NCBI GenBank assembly: GCA_016801885.1
Contig: CM028898.1
Location: 9,382,177 to 9,446,176, forward strand
Direction: 5' to 3'
DNA: 64,000 nt
Source: Toxotes chatareus
Lineage: Eukaryota; Chordata; Actinopteri; Toxotidae
Positions 1-12,344 of this stretch are shown here, in pieces (position 1 is the first letter of the stretch; each line of letters opens with the position of its first letter). Made by a program: the position numbers and the translations under genes. The notes beneath the pieces are model-generated. The model had not been told where the DNA came from. It searched no databases and saw only the letters and a list, made by a program, of their open reading frames with translations.

Positions 1-976
1 CTATACTGGGAACATCTAGGAGCATCCCAAATTAGTGCATCCATGGTGGGAAAGCTACCCCTAAAGTCAAATCATCATTTGCTGTTTCCCATCACAGATG
101 GGACTAATTATCACAGAAACAGACATTCAGAGGTCCTGCTATAAAAGACAGAAGTGAAGCTTGTGAAAACTCTGTCACGTGCTGTGAAACTTAATTCTTG
201 TTGACATTTATTTTGCTTTTTCAATCTGTATATGGCATTTTGCACTTCTACAGGTGGATAAAAATGAAAAAGAAACCAACGGGCTGCCTGTAGAATTCTG
301 AATGTACTGTATGCAAAACATTTTATAGGTCTGTTTTTTTTTGTGTGTCCTAAAATGTGGTCTGTGTTTCCACAGAGTATTTCCTCTCTCTTGTGTCAGT
401 ATTAAAGAGCTGTTTACGGTCCTCATTGATGCAAGGACACTGTTTCTAAAGGCCTAGTAGTCGAGTGTCATTACTGGAGCTGGACCAATGTCCATCAGCC
501 AACTGTTTTTAAGTTTCATGACTGTTTATAAACCCTGCTGGCCACTACCGATCTGATAGTGGGCACAAACCGGAGACCAAACCTATCATTTAGACAGGTG
601 ATGATTTTAGAATATGCTAACTGCAAATACACGATGGCACTTTGGACAGCTAAAGGCTGTTAATTAATGGAAAGCGTTGGTCAGGTCGATGGCAGGATAA
701 CCATCCCATCTGTGGGTATATCAAAAGACTAAAACAGCAATAGCTTCCCGCTTTACAGTACACTGGGTTTTATTGTCTCGCAGCGGATAGAAAAGAAACA
801 AAAATAGCCACAACAAAGACTCTCAGTATGTCAGGAAGAAGAAGAAGGGTACAGGGACAGATTAGTTGCCCCTCAGCATGTCCTATTTGTCAGTTTGGCC
901 ATATTAGTCCACAGATGACACTAAAGTCAGGCCTGTGTGTTGGCATTGAATTCACCTCATTCCAAGACTCCTGGGA
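1..976. other. upstream intergenic stretch, no gene seen
   Basis: I see no convincing coding exon on either strand. The open frames here are short and lack splice context or family resemblance. The right part is presumably the distal promoter of the muscle light-chain gene that starts transcription near 1140. An E-box-like CAGATG lies at 912-917. Confidence 0.5.
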
Positions 977-986
977 CCTATTTTGG
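977..986 (+). promoter_or_regulatory. CArG box (SRF-type site) of mylpf promoter
   Basis: The bases CCTATTTTGG are a perfect match to the serum response factor consensus CC(A/T)6GG. The site lies about 130 bp upstream of a TATA box and about 220 bp upstream of the mylpf ATG, a normal spacing for striated-muscle promoters. The match is seen directly; use by SRF is inferred from muscle-gene knowledge. Confidence 0.55.
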
Positions 987-1108
987 AGCACCGGTAAGCT
1001 GATCTGTCCCGCCACCTCCTCGCTCCTCCCTCTTTCTCTTACTTTCCCTCAGCTCTGTTTTCCTGCCAAACCTGATGGTGTGGCTAAAGTTAGCCCCCCG
1101 TGGGCTAG

Positions 1109-1116
1109 TATATAAG
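1109..1116 (+). promoter_or_regulatory. TATA box of mylpf
   Basis: TATATAAG sits in a GC-rich context about 90 bp upstream of the mylpf start codon. Transcription would begin near 1135-1145, leaving a 5'UTR of roughly 65 bases in exon 1. A strong TATA box suits a highly expressed muscle structural gene. Confidence 0.65.
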
Positions 1117-1205
1117 GCCCCAAGGGTCCACTACTTACATGTCAGTCACATCGGCTTGGCGTAGGCTTCTCTTCTTGACCAACAACAACCCCACAAACTT
1201 GAGAG

Positions 1206-3939
1206 ATGGTGAGTGTGGCCATGTTCCTTGGAAATACAGTCTCTAGGGAACTAGGATCTTGTCTACACTAATCTGATGAGATGAGAGCATCACTGATGCA
1301 TTTGCTATCTGGATTACCAACATCCCATGAAGTGAAACTGTGGGAGTCTTTTAAGATGAGCCTCCCGAACTGTGGATGTGGACCCAGTGTTACTTTTATC
1401 TGCTGGTTTGAGCTGAAGTTTGGCTAACATCTCAATCCTTAAGCAGGATGAAATACTAAAATGCAATCTGTTTGGGGATCATTGTCTTATGCTTGTAGTC
1501 CCCGAAGCACTTTACCCAAAACGGAGTGATGTAAAATGGGAAGATTTCTTTTGTAAGAAAAAAAAATCACCTCTTAACAAAAATGTGTGATTCTGCATTT
1601 GGCAGAATCCAATATGCAGAGCAATTTAATAATATTTGTGTTGGATCATTTTTAATTGTATTTTAGTAATATGGAATTTGGATGTAGAAGGAACTAAAAT
1701 CTGCAGTTAAGAAGTGCTTTATGTCCTTTATGTAGGTGCCAGAGGGCACCTTTGACAGTCTTTATATATATATGTATATATATGTATATATACATATAAA
1801 AAATCAGTTTGTTTGGTTGATGTTTTGTTTGTTTGAAGTGTGTTTTACCTTTTCATTCCTTTTCCAGGCACCCAAGAAGGCCAAGAGGAGGCAGCAGCAG
1901 GGTGAGGGTGGATCCTCCAATGTGTTCTCCATGTTTGAGCAGAGCCAGATCCAGGAGTACAAGGAGGTAACATTTTCTTCATCACATCTCATGCACTTCA
2001 AAGCTTTCTAGTAGTAAGATTTGAGGTCCTTCTAGGCCATGTGAGAAAAGGGATATTTGGCAGCTCTCATATAACTGATGACTCCGCGTGTCATTTGACC
2101 TCAAAGGTAGACCTGATCATTTTTGGCAGCATGACAGCAAAAATGTCCTCATCAGCATGACAGGAAAGTAAATCTGAGCTTTTCTGATGACAGCAGCTAC
2201 CTCTCCCCTGTGGTAGCTCAGTAAGCCTCCTCAGAGGCTCGAAACACTCGCTCTGTGACCCCACTGGAATGCCGCCCAGCAGCTGGCGGACAGTAATATT
2301 AATCAAAGCGGGAAAGAGGGGCTCGACATAGAAAGAAGAAAAAAAAATACAAGGATCCAACATTAGATCCACCTAGATGGATCTAATGTTGAGTCTCCAC
2401 TTTGGGAATAATTGTTGTTTTGCTGCCTCAAGAAAATTTTTCATAATATCTGAGGATGTAGCACTTTCAAGCAAATAAATGTCATTGATTACAAAAATCA
2501 GGAGTCTCACTGGGGACTTCTATCAGTGTACAGCTAGAAATGCAAGCAAATACAATGGCTGGCTACAGTAGCTTAGCTCACCCTTCAGAGGCATCACAAG
2601 GTGAAAGAACATTTGGGACAGGGTCAGAAGATTTAGTCATAAGTCAAAAAGAAGGGAAGGGAGGGGGGCTGACAGCTGTAATCAATACCTTCCCCTTAAA
2701 TGTCGCAAGGGGCTTGTCTCGCATTCCGAGACCATTTTAACACCTTAGAAAGACAAGTGGCCGACCAGCTGCCAAGTCCCAAAAGGTTTCCAGTGCCATC
2801 TTTGGTTTCACAGGGTGCTACGCCCAGCTATGTGGAAAGAGAAGCGGAGAACAGCTCCCCATTTACACGTTTATTTTGGCAGACCATGTCACGCAAATAA
2901 TTATCATAAGCAAGTCTTATGATCAGGACTCGTGAGAAACGTGAGGATCTCAATTTTCATTTTTAATTAGCTGTATTTTAGATGATAGCTTGAGAACTTT
3001 TGATTGTCATCTGAGGAGGTGGTGAACCTTTGGTATAGTCAGCCCCCCTTCACCCCCTCCAAAACAGATCAAGCATAACTGAATGTTTTTAATACATTAC
3101 CAAACTGTTCCCCGGCAGGCTTTCACAATCATCGACCAGAACAGAGATGGCATCATCAGCAAGGACGACCTCAGGGACGTGCTGGCTACCATGGGCCAAC
3201 TGAATGTGAAGAATGAGGAGCTGGAGGCCATGGTGAAGGAGGCCAGCGGCCCCATCAACTTCACTGTTTTCCTGACCATGTTCGGCGAGAAGCTGAAGGG
3301 TGTGTTGACATATAGACTTTGCTCAAGTTACCCTTGTCCAGTGTTGTCACTTTTTCTTCTTTCATAAAATATTCAGCACTGCATGGAGTACATTTATTTT
3401 CTTATTTGCCTAAAACAATTCAGGATTTTTCTTTGAGTTTTTTTTTTCTTCAAAACTTTGTAATTGAGACTAATTGACCCATCTTTACTTCTAGGTGCTG
3501 ATCCCGAGGACGTTATCGTGAGCGCTTTCAAGGTCCTGGACCCCGAGGGCACTGGCTCCATCAAGAAGGAATTGTAAGGGCTTTTATTTTTACTTGCAAC
3601 TTTCTCAGTTCTTTGTGGTATTTTGGTCAAGTTTGAATCAGGATGAGCCATCTCATACTTAATTTTCTCCATTTTCCCTCTCCAGCCTTGAGGAGCTCCT
3701 GACCACCCAGTGCGACAGGTTCACCGCTGAGGAGGTGAGCTGATCAGTCTTTGTCTCACTCAGTATTCACATTCTGTCGTTACCTTAAGTTGTTCAGGGT
3801 TATAAATCATTACTGTAATCCCTCCCCTCTGCAGATGACCAACCTGTGGGCTGCCTTCCCCCCTGATGTGGCTGGCAATGTGGACTACAAGAACATCTGC
3901 TACGTCATCACACACGGAGAGGAGAAGGAGGAGGAGTAA
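1206..3939 (+). CDS. mylpf: fast skeletal muscle myosin regulatory light chain 2
   Basis: This is the regulatory light chain that wraps the myosin heavy-chain neck in fast-twitch sarcomeres and tunes force through Ca/Mg binding and phosphorylation by myosin light chain kinase. Predicted coding exons: 1206-1208 (the ATG alone, a typical feature of this family), 1868-1966, 3119-3299, 3495-3573, 3686-3734 and 3835-3939. They join in phase to give 171 residues, matching the family length of about 170. The N-terminus APKKAKRR...GGSSNVFSMF holds the kinase-recognition basic patch and the phosphorylatable serine. The first EF-hand loop DQNRDGIISKDD (about residues 40-51) is intact; DPEGTGSIKKEF and a C-terminal degenerate hand follow. 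The protein ends with an acidic GEEKEEE tail. Teleosts have two paralogues (mylpfa, mylpfb) and I cannot decide which this is. Lowest certainty is the exact transcription start. Confidence 0.95.
2358..2391. repeat. perfect 14-bp inverted repeat (hairpin) in mylpf intron 2
   Basis: Arms 2358-2371 and 2378-2391 are exact reverse complements around a 6-base loop. The hairpin lies in the 1.15 kb intron between the second and third coding exons. No surrounding transposon was recognised. Confidence 0.6.
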
Positions 3940-4175
3940 ATCTCCCTTTCTCAAGCTCTCTACCTCCGTTCAAAGCCATACTCTACTCACCATCTACTCA
4001 CTCCGTCTTCTCCAACACTGTGGCTTCCTTGCACACGCTCGCGCCCTGGTCCACTCTTTCCGCTTGCCAGCTCACTCAAAGACTTGTCTCCTTTATCGAG
4101 ATACTCAGTGAGAGGACTGAAGGCCGTGGGGGTGTTTGTGTGTGAGTACCAACAGGGGAACATGGGATTATTTTC

Positions 4176-4181
4176 AATAAA
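4176..4181 (+). terminator. polyadenylation signal AATAAA of mylpf
   Basis: The hexamer is 237 bases after the mylpf stop and is followed by a T-rich stretch. It gives a short 3'UTR as expected for a muscle light-chain transcript. Further AATAAA-like hexamers near 4700 and 4817 could serve as alternatives. Confidence 0.6.
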
Positions 4182-4189
4182 AATAATCT

Positions 4190-5510
4190 TGTGACACTGA
4201 AACACTCTCCCTATCTCTGTTCCTGCCTCTTGTTCCTCCTCCTTTTCCTCCCATCACTCATTCTGTCCTTCTGTGTTGAGGCCAACAGTGCATGTATCAT
4301 ACCTACGTGCAGCGTGTACGCATATGCAGTCCAGTGTATACCGCGGTCAGTCAAAAAAAAAAAAAAGTCTCTTGGGTGCTGTGGTGCATGCGCAGTCACT
4401 TATTTGAAACAAATAAGCAGCCTGACCCAAGTGGTCTGTTAGTCTTAACCTGACACAGAGTGTTTAATGGATTTGTCCCTTTGTTTGTATCAGAGAGGAG
4501 TGCACAGTAAAAGAGTGGGAGTAGTGCACTATAATAGTTTCCCTACCCCTCTCTTTTTAAATCTGTCTCTCCCTCTCTCATACACAGGTACAAAAGGAAA
4601 AGTTGCAGTGAAAAGAGGAAAGCATGGGTTTTTTTTTAACTTTAAATCTTGTAAATAGAGAAAGAGATGGTGAAAGATGGTGAGTGGGAGGCAGGAAAGA
4701 AATAAACAAAAGTAAAGCATCTTTGTTTTTGACTCTTCTTCCTCCCTCTCACTGCTGTTTCTCTCCTGTTGTTGTGACTGTGTCTGTGTCTCCACTGTAA
4801 CAAAGAAAGAAGTACAAATAAAATCCATTATCTTTCGTACGACACCGTGTCTGTTGGTTTAAGTGGGGGTATGGGTGAAAGCATGGCTGACTGTGGACAG
4901 CCCTGTAGAGCACTGACTGCGCACTGACTGTAATATGCATATGGTCAAGCATTAGCAAGGTCTGGATAGGGTACTTTCAAATGGCTATTAATAATTGTGG
5001 AAAATGTTGGTCAAAACTACTGAACTTCATGGTCTATTCATGGTCCCAGCATATAAAAAAGCAAATACTGTACATCAAGATAAATTCCAGTGACATTTTT
5101 ATAAAACAAGCCATTTCTCAGATCAATTCTCCATGCAGCATCAACTCATGGCCCTAAATGTACAGGACAGAGGGACAAAATAAAGAAAGGCAAGTGGCAA
5201 CTGTGGGAAGTGGCCGACAATGAACGACAGTGACAAATAAGACAGAGAAAATACTTGCACATTCAAAGTAAAAGACATTTCCCACGGCAGGGAAGACAGC
5301 AGTTAAAGTTACTCCGAATTCCACACAAATCCAAGACCAATGTTGAAGCCATTAACAGTTCCTTACAAAGTGTACAAGTGTGTTAGAGAAAAATGGCATC
5401 AGCATGTGTCACCCAAGGTGTTAATGGGGTTTTAATCCTCCCAGATATTAACTTACATTAATGTGTTTTATTATATTAATATCTGTTACAACAACAACAA
5501 CAACAACAAC

Positions 5511-5565
<55 letters not shown>

Positions 5566-6070
5566 GTCTGTACTTTAATAAACAAAAAACTAATTCCATA
5601 AAAACAGTGCGTATGTACCAAGATCTTTTTTACACGGTCTATGACCGAGATCAATGAATCATGTGACCTAGTGACGTTCTATCCGAAACGGGATGTAAAA
5701 CTGCTTAAAACAAAACGTTCTGCCTTCAAAATAAAAGTCCACAATATGTTGTAAAAAATACCGGTGCTGAATCTACCAAATAAGTTCACTAACAAAACAT
5801 GAATTATTCCTAGAAGCTAAGTGTAGAGGCAGGGTTTATTATAGAGCCATACTACAGCTGTGTTTTGTCAGTCGCACCCAGAGACCGTATGGTCGAACCA
5901 AAAGCTTCCCCAAAGCGTTTTATTTTGGAAATGTAAATCGGATACGGTGTGCGAGTGTGAAGCTTGGCCCTGATGAGAGGGCAGGAGAGTGGTGGACGCA
6001 CAGTACTGTAACTGCAGAACATTTCTGGCCCCGCTTTGTCACTCCAAACTAAGAATGGCCCTGTGGTAAT
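4190..6070. other. intergenic DNA between mylpf and pgap3
   Basis: No coding exon was recognised. The stretch contains the trinucleotide microsatellite at about 5488-5565, and its right end is presumably the pgap3 promoter. Long open frames over the microsatellite are low-complexity artefacts. Confidence 0.5.
5488..5565. repeat. compound (CAA)n(TAA)n microsatellite
   Basis: About eight CAA units run directly into about twenty TAA units. The tract reads as poly-Asn or poly-Ile in different frames, which explains the apparent open frames here. Confidence 0.95.
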
Positions 6071-6154
6071 GTGCACCGTCGGCTGTGGGAGCCATCGATG
6101 CCGCTGTCCTCCCGCCGTGCCTTTGTGAGTCCTGACGGGCCGAGACCCACCACC

Positions 6155-7448
6155 ATGGCCTCGGCGTTACCCCGCTGCACATCTGTCAGACTCCCCGCTC
6201 TGGCGACCGTCGCCCTGCTCCTGATGTCGGTGACCACCGTGCAGTCTTCCCAAGGCGACAAGGAGCCGGTTTACCGAGACTGTGTGAAGCAATGTGTCCG
6301 GACCAACTGCACCGGAGCTCGGCTACGGGGCTTCCAGTCTGCCCAGCCGCAGTACATGGCGCTGACAGGTGAGTGGCTGTTGCTGTTGGCAGGTAAGTTA
6401 GGCTAACTTAGCGGGCTAGCACTATGCCGGTTTTTCAGCAGTATTTAGCGATAATATATCCGTAACCTTTGCTAGCAGTTTACATTCACTTTGATTTTAC
6501 TACCGCTGGTGCTGTTTTGTGTGTCACGGCTTTTTGACCCGGCTTATTTTCCTCATCTTTGACGTTTCATGAAACATGTGCTGCCGCTGTCTCATAAACA
6601 GAAACAGCCTTGAAAGCTGAAAGCCTGTCAGGTTTTTCAGGTTGGACAAGGAGTCACAGAGGGGCCTATTGTAACTCCACCCTCGATCAGTTATGAACAA
6701 TTGTCAATATCTGTGTGGGATTTAAAGACACAACACACTGGCACACATATCTAATTACAAATTTATTTATGTGTCTTGTTAAGAGGAACCAAATAATCCA
6801 GCTCAAACCAACCAGAGAGGATAGACTGAGACTGTAGTGATCGCCTTTTCTGTTGCTTCAAATATAAGAACACGTTGTCTATTAAAACGGTTTCCATCTG
6901 TATTTTAATGTTTATAATTTGTACTTAATTATCAGTAACTAAAGCTGAGTAGTTGTTATTCAATCGGTGGACAAATAATGAGCATTTCTGATGATCTATT
7001 CATTATTTTGCTTAGTTTTTTCCAGTTTATCATAGTAAATGACCTTTCAGGTTATTCTGAGAAACTTTTCACAACTTTTTTATACTTCAGTCTAAACAAT
7101 TGACCAGTAAATCAAAATTATAATTGGCAGATTAATTGATTAAGAAAATAATCATTTGTTACAGCCCTAAAGGGAACTGGTGCCTGTGACCTGTTTTTAA
7201 TGGCAGGTTTTTCACCCTAAGCTTCTCTCTCTTCGCTCTCTGTGTCACAGGTTGGACATGTCGTGACGACTGTCGCTATCAGTGCATGTGGACCACGGTG
7301 GGCCTTTACCAGGCTGAGGGGTACAGAGTTCCACAGTTCCACGGCAAGGTTTGTGTTTACAGAGGCCCGTGTGTATATCGCACCAAGCTTCACCACAGAA
7401 TGTTAATATTCTGCTCACTTAGGTCAACAGATTTTCTAATTGTTGAAA

Positions 7449-7484
<36 letters not shown>

Positions 7485-9622
7485 GAAGAAGAATCACCAA
7501 GTGTTTCCATACAAGTTTCATTTTAACCGTTTTAAATGTTGAGAATATGAAATGTTACTGTATGCTTTGTTCCTTGTAGTGGCCATTTGCGCGCTTCCTG
7601 TGTTTTGAGGAACCAGCATCTGCTCTGGCCTCTCTGCTTAATGGCCTGGCTTGCCTTCTCATGCTGCTGCGCTATCGGAGCACGGTGCCACGCCAGAGCC
7701 CCATGTACCACACCATCAACGCCTTCTCTCTGGTGAGTTGGATTCCCACAGAAATACGCGAGTACTACTCTGTCTTTACGTTAGTATGTAACAAGACCCT
7801 GTGTGTGTTTCTTTAGGTGTCTCTTAATGCCTGGTTCTGGTCCACAGTCTTTCACACCCGGGACACCTATCTCACTGAGGTAATGGATGTTATGTGCTTA
7901 GAGTCTCAGTCAACTTGAAGCTGCGTTAAGTAATTTTTGAGTCAACTCAAGAGCTGGCAGTAAGCTGCTCGCTGTTTGTACAGAGCGTTGGTGAGAGCTG
8001 TTGGATTTCACTATGCAGACCATCAAACCAAATCAAAGAGCTGAGAGCATCAAAAAGCAACCCTGCTTTTTATGTTCCAGGAAGTCAGATGACTAATGAA
8101 CTATTATTATGGCTGAGAGGCGTGGTACACCCTGGACTGGTCGCCAGTCAATCGCAGGGCCGACACACAAAGACAGACAACCAGAGTAGCCAGTTAACCA
8201 AATGTACAGGTTTTTGGGATTGTGGGAGGAAACCTGAAGAAAACCACACAGGCAGGGAGACAGGGAGAACATGCAAACTCCACACAGACCAGACTGTGTT
8301 TGAACCTGGAACCCTCTTGCTGTTAGGCGACAGTGCTAACCACCGTGCAGCCCCCCCTAGAAATCAACTAATCATTAACATCCTAATGCTGTTGCTGACC
8401 AGCCCTCCAGCTGTGTGAGCTATATTTTCTGTACGACAGGCACAAGTTTTTTTTTTCTCTTGATCTTTGATGTTGATTTCCAATGTCAGTAAATGTCTCT
8501 ACATGTTTTTCTCTTTCAGAAAATGGACTATTTCTGTGCGACAGCAGTCATTCTCTACTCAATCTACCTATGCTGCGTCAGGTAAGCTCTAAAATAGGTT
8601 TTCCATGTGAACCTGCTTCTGTCGTTGGACAGAAGTTGGAGCTCTAGTAATCACTGGATGAAGTTTTGACATTTCTGGTTAAAAAATAGTGAGTATTTAC
8701 ATAAACAGAAGCCCCTAATGATTTCAAGAAGCCAGCAAGCATTGAGTAAAAAATGTGCCTGGACAGTAACATTTTCTCTAATGACTTTATTTCTGCTCAC
8801 ACTGCCTCCTCTGTTTGCCAGAACACTGGGTCTGAGGCGACCTGGGGTGTCCAGCATGGTGGGAGTCCTGCTCATCTTGGCCTTTACCTCGCATGTGTCC
8901 TACTTGACCTTTGTCAGCTTTGACTACGGCTACAACATGGCTGCTAACGCCACCATCGGTACAGTAGATGCTCCAAAGTCCCATTAAATAATTACATTTG
9001 TCTTCACTCTTTAAATGCCAATGGATCCCAAGGAAATCTCACTCCTTTACTCTTATATTGATGCATTTTCTTTTCAGAGTTTATATTTACCCAGCCTCCC
9101 CTTTTGTCACTTCATACTCTGCTGCCATATTTCCACCAAGCAGCCACTCCCTGACTCTATTATCTCTCCATCTCATCTTTCTCAGGCATGGTAAACCTCC
9201 TGTGGTGGCTGTGTTGGTGCTGGCAGAACAGGCGGACCCTGCCATACTGGTGGAAGTGCGGCCTGGTGGTGCTGCTGCTTCACGGTCTGGCCCTGCTGGA
9301 GCTGCTAGACTTCCCCCCACTGCTCTGGGTCTTAGATGCTCACGCTGTGTGGCACCTCAGCACCATCCCAGTGCACTTCCTTTTCTACAGGTTCGACCAC
9401 TCACTTGCCCCTCCACCCTCTTTGTTTCACAGCTTTACTGAAGAGAAACATTTAAGGAAGTGTTAATGTGTTTAGTGTGTGTAGAAGGAGAGAATATAAA
9501 AGGAATACTAATACAGATAAATACCTGATAAATGATCCTTACTTTGTTCTCCTTCCAGTTTCCTGATAGACGACAGCCTCTACTTATTAAACACAGAGAA
9601 GATGGGAGTCAAAGTCGAGTAG
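6155..9622 (+). CDS. pgap3: post-GPI attachment to proteins factor 3 (PERLD1/PER1-like)
   Basis: PGAP3 is a multi-pass Golgi/ER protein of the CREST superfamily needed to remove the unsaturated sn-2 fatty acid of GPI anchors during lipid remodelling. Predicted exons: 6155-6368, 7251-7348, 7580-7732, 7817-7879, 8520-8581, 8822-8958, 9186-9390 and 9559-9622. All are in phase and total 331 residues (human about 320). Visible: an N-terminal hydrophobic signal peptide (about residues 1-32), a Cys-rich lumenal region with an NCT glycosylation site, then several membrane helices, and the His-rich stretch DAHAVWHLSTIPVH near the C-terminus where CREST hydrolases keep conserved His/Asp residues. The start at 6155 has a good Kozak context (caccATGg). 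An in-frame ATG at 6071 would add 28 residues with no signal-peptide character, so I prefer 6155. The gene lies immediately upstream of erbb2, as in human 17q12. Confidence 0.95.
6940..7170. repeat. interspersed repeat, copy 1 (family shared with 16650 and 20110)
   Basis: This AT-rich block in pgap3 intron 1 ends with a gattaattgattaag...acagccctaa sequence, the characteristic end of a repeat very common in percomorph fish genomes. Related but diverged copies lie at about 16650-16896 and 20110-20365. Borders are approximate and the class (probably a non-autonomous DNA element) is from memory. Confidence 0.5.
7450..7482. repeat. (AT)n microsatellite in pgap3 intron 2
   Basis: About sixteen AT units in a row lie roughly 100 bases before the acceptor of pgap3 exon 3. 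Confidence 0.95.
8115..8357 (-). mobile_element. tRNA-derived SINE, reverse orientation, in pgap3 intron 4
   Basis: Read on the minus strand, the element begins with GCACGGTGGTTAGCACTGTC, an A-box-like head, followed by a B-box-like GGTTCAAA and then a tail matching the 'gtgggaggaaac...gcatgttctccc' type of a very common teleost SINE. It explains the 109-residue open frame here, which is not a gene. Family assignment is from memory; the orientation follows from the tRNA-like head. Confidence 0.7.
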
Positions 9623-11125
9623 GAGGAACTCATCACCTCTTCACCACGCCTACACCCTCACACCCCTCCAATCAGGGCAGCTGGACACCTGAACATGGAA
9701 GTAGCTCAGCCTTCCAGATGACATGCATGACACTACTATAACTTCCATCAAAGCAGCCTTTGTTTACATTTTTCTTGTTTTAAATTTCTTGTATTTATTT
9801 TATTTACATTTTTTAAATTTAAATGACACTTATCACCATTGATGTTTAACTAAGCATTGATTCTGCTTAACTTTGCCTTGTGGTCACATGTGCGCTACCA
9901 TCCTTCTGCCATTTATCACAACTGCAAAACAGGCCGAAGGAAAAAAAGATTTCAGAACCAGTTTTTGACTAGTGACGACGAACAAATGGTAGTTTGCGGT
10001 GGCTGACAATAGATGGCACCAAATCACTTGCCAGGCCATCGTGAACCTACTCTGTGTGGTACAGCATGTGTCAGGGTCCATCTGTGCCAAAAGTGGACTG
10101 GCGGACACAGAGAGGTGCCCCTTGTGAAGGGGGTTGGGGGGGGTCTGCTAGCAGATTTATCTAGAGAGAGGGGGAAGGGGGTTTATGTTTGGAGGCTATT
10201 CTAGCTGACTGTGGGTTTTTTTTTTTTCTCTCTCACCATCACACCTTTATTTTTGTGCCTCTGTTGTTTCCATTGCTGCTTTTCTTTCTTATATTCTTCA
10301 TCATCATCTTAGAATTTTACTTTCTTCTTCATAAGTTGCCTTAGTTGTTTTGATTTCGTTGTTGTTGACCAATTTGTGCTTTATTCTGTTGACAGTTTTG
10401 CTTTGATCACTTGATTTTTAATTTGGGTTGGGATATTCCTGATGGTCATAAAATGGAAATATTATTTTCATTCACCTGGATTGCCTTTTAGTGTAAGCAA
10501 AAGGAGACAGTGATTAAGGAGGGTTTTTTTGGGGGGTTTTTTTTACATCTAGAGTTTCTAATAAATTCTGGGGTTAGGAGGTGTGTGTGTGTGTGACAGA
10601 GAGGATAAGTGTTTAGGTTTTCATTTGACACCCATTATTTTTGATTTGGTTGCATTTCTGGCTGCAATATTCCTCAAAATGACACCCACACACAACCAGC
10701 TGCTTTACAGATAACTGCCCCATCATGTAAAACACTCCACTTCCACCCATGTCTGCCTTACACACTGTATCGACACCTGCTTGTCAATGAGCAGGTTTCT
10801 TTTTTTTTTGTATCAAGTATCATTTATTTTTCTCTCAGCAAAACTCTAATGAACACTCTTGAATTCATACCATGTATGTGTTCACCCCTCAGAGTTCCAC
10901 TCACATATGTGCACTTTACAGGTGTGTGTGTCTGTGTACACATTTACATGCATTTCTGTTTGAAATTCTGCCCATGCCTTTGTATTTCTGTATGAGAATG
11001 CAAACAATGACCAGTATGTGTGTACACGTTGCCTTGACTGGACATTGTGTTGTTTTTGCCGTCCTAAACTGAATCACTGTGCGTGTGTGTGTGAGAGCTA
11101 GATTGTGCTCGATCCTTTTGTAAAC

Positions 11126-11181
<56 letters not shown>

Positions 11182-11880
11182 TGAAGGTTTGCTACGTGAA
11201 TGTGTGTGAGATGATGGGTAAATTTAGCTTTGCTGACAGCCTGTGATGGGGGTGGGGGAAGATAGAGGACGAAAGACACGGAGAGGTTGTCATTGGTCTG
11301 GGTGGCAAAAAGATTCCTGAAATCACTATAGAAATATTATCCTCATGAGACATGAAACACTTTGTATTATGATTTTATTTGATGTTGGCCGGCATTGTGT
11401 ATATTGGTTAATGGTTAATATTGGTTTATATTTACTAACTACTGATACTCATGAAATGGTGTCTGAGGCCCAGTTATGGCAACAAACATCTAAAAAGCAA
11501 AAAGAAGAAATGCCCATTTGAACAAAATCTCATTTCAGTGTATCACAAAACCATGACCTATTTAAAGCTGCAAATACTTTGTCTGCTGCTGAAAAATTAA
11601 CTTGCTCGATCATTTTACTTGCATCTGTTTCCAGAGAAATTAGAACTAAACAAACTTCAGTTTTTGCTCTGTAAATCATTTTGTTTGTTCGTTTCCTTCT
11701 TCCTTACTAGTAACCACGTCCCTCCTCTTCCTCCACTCATCTGCTGCCCCCTGCCTGCTGCCCTGTGCACTGTCATCTCTCCTACTGAGTGCACTTTCCT
11801 CCACCTCACATCGAATATCTGACCAAAAAAAACAAAAAAATGTTAATGAAATGGAACAAATAAAAGTATTCTTTGTTGAT
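9623..11880 (+). other. probable pgap3 3'UTR with two candidate poly(A) signals
   Basis: After the pgap3 stop there is no further coding signal. AATAAA hexamers lie at 10560-10565 and 11859-11864, so the 3'UTR is either about 0.95 or about 2.25 kb. A (TG)n tract lies at 11129-11175. Confidence 0.45.
11129..11175. repeat. (TG)n microsatellite
   Basis: About 23 uninterrupted TG units lie downstream of pgap3, between the two candidate poly(A) signals. Confidence 0.95.
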
Positions 11881-12344
11881 AAAGAATGGGCTTCTGCTGT
11901 GTGTTTGTTTTCTCTATATGAGACTTGTTTTTTTGTCCTGTAAATGTGATTCTCTTCTCCAGTTATGTGTTTTAGTGGTAAAAGAAGTAGGTAGAAAAAG
12001 AGGAACAAAATACTATTACACACCAGTGACTATGAACGTGGGAAAAAATTTATGAAAAGCAACAGGAAACTTGCTTTCTAGAAACTCTGTACTTGAGGAA
12101 GTGGTATATAGTGACTTCGACCAGGTGCTTTCTAAGAACTGAACTTTACCTCATAGTCATCATGGTACTTCCAACACAAACCATCACGAGCTCTGGACCA
12201 CAGCATCAAAAGAAAAAAAAAAACTGGCACGCTTTCCACTGTCAATACAACCTTTAGCCGTTCTTTGCACCTGGGTATATTTCAGGTCTGGTAATCAGTT
12301 TTCTCCATGCACAGCTCGTAATTCAGTTCATTTATTCAAAGGCA

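Noticed and set aside
5448..5657. Open frames on both strands rich in Asn or Ile
   Set aside because: Translation of the (CAA)n(TAA)n microsatellite; no gene features.
8998..9441. 147-codon plus-strand frame
   Set aside because: It is an alternative frame across pgap3 intron 6 and exon 7; the exon 7 frame with family similarity is a different one.
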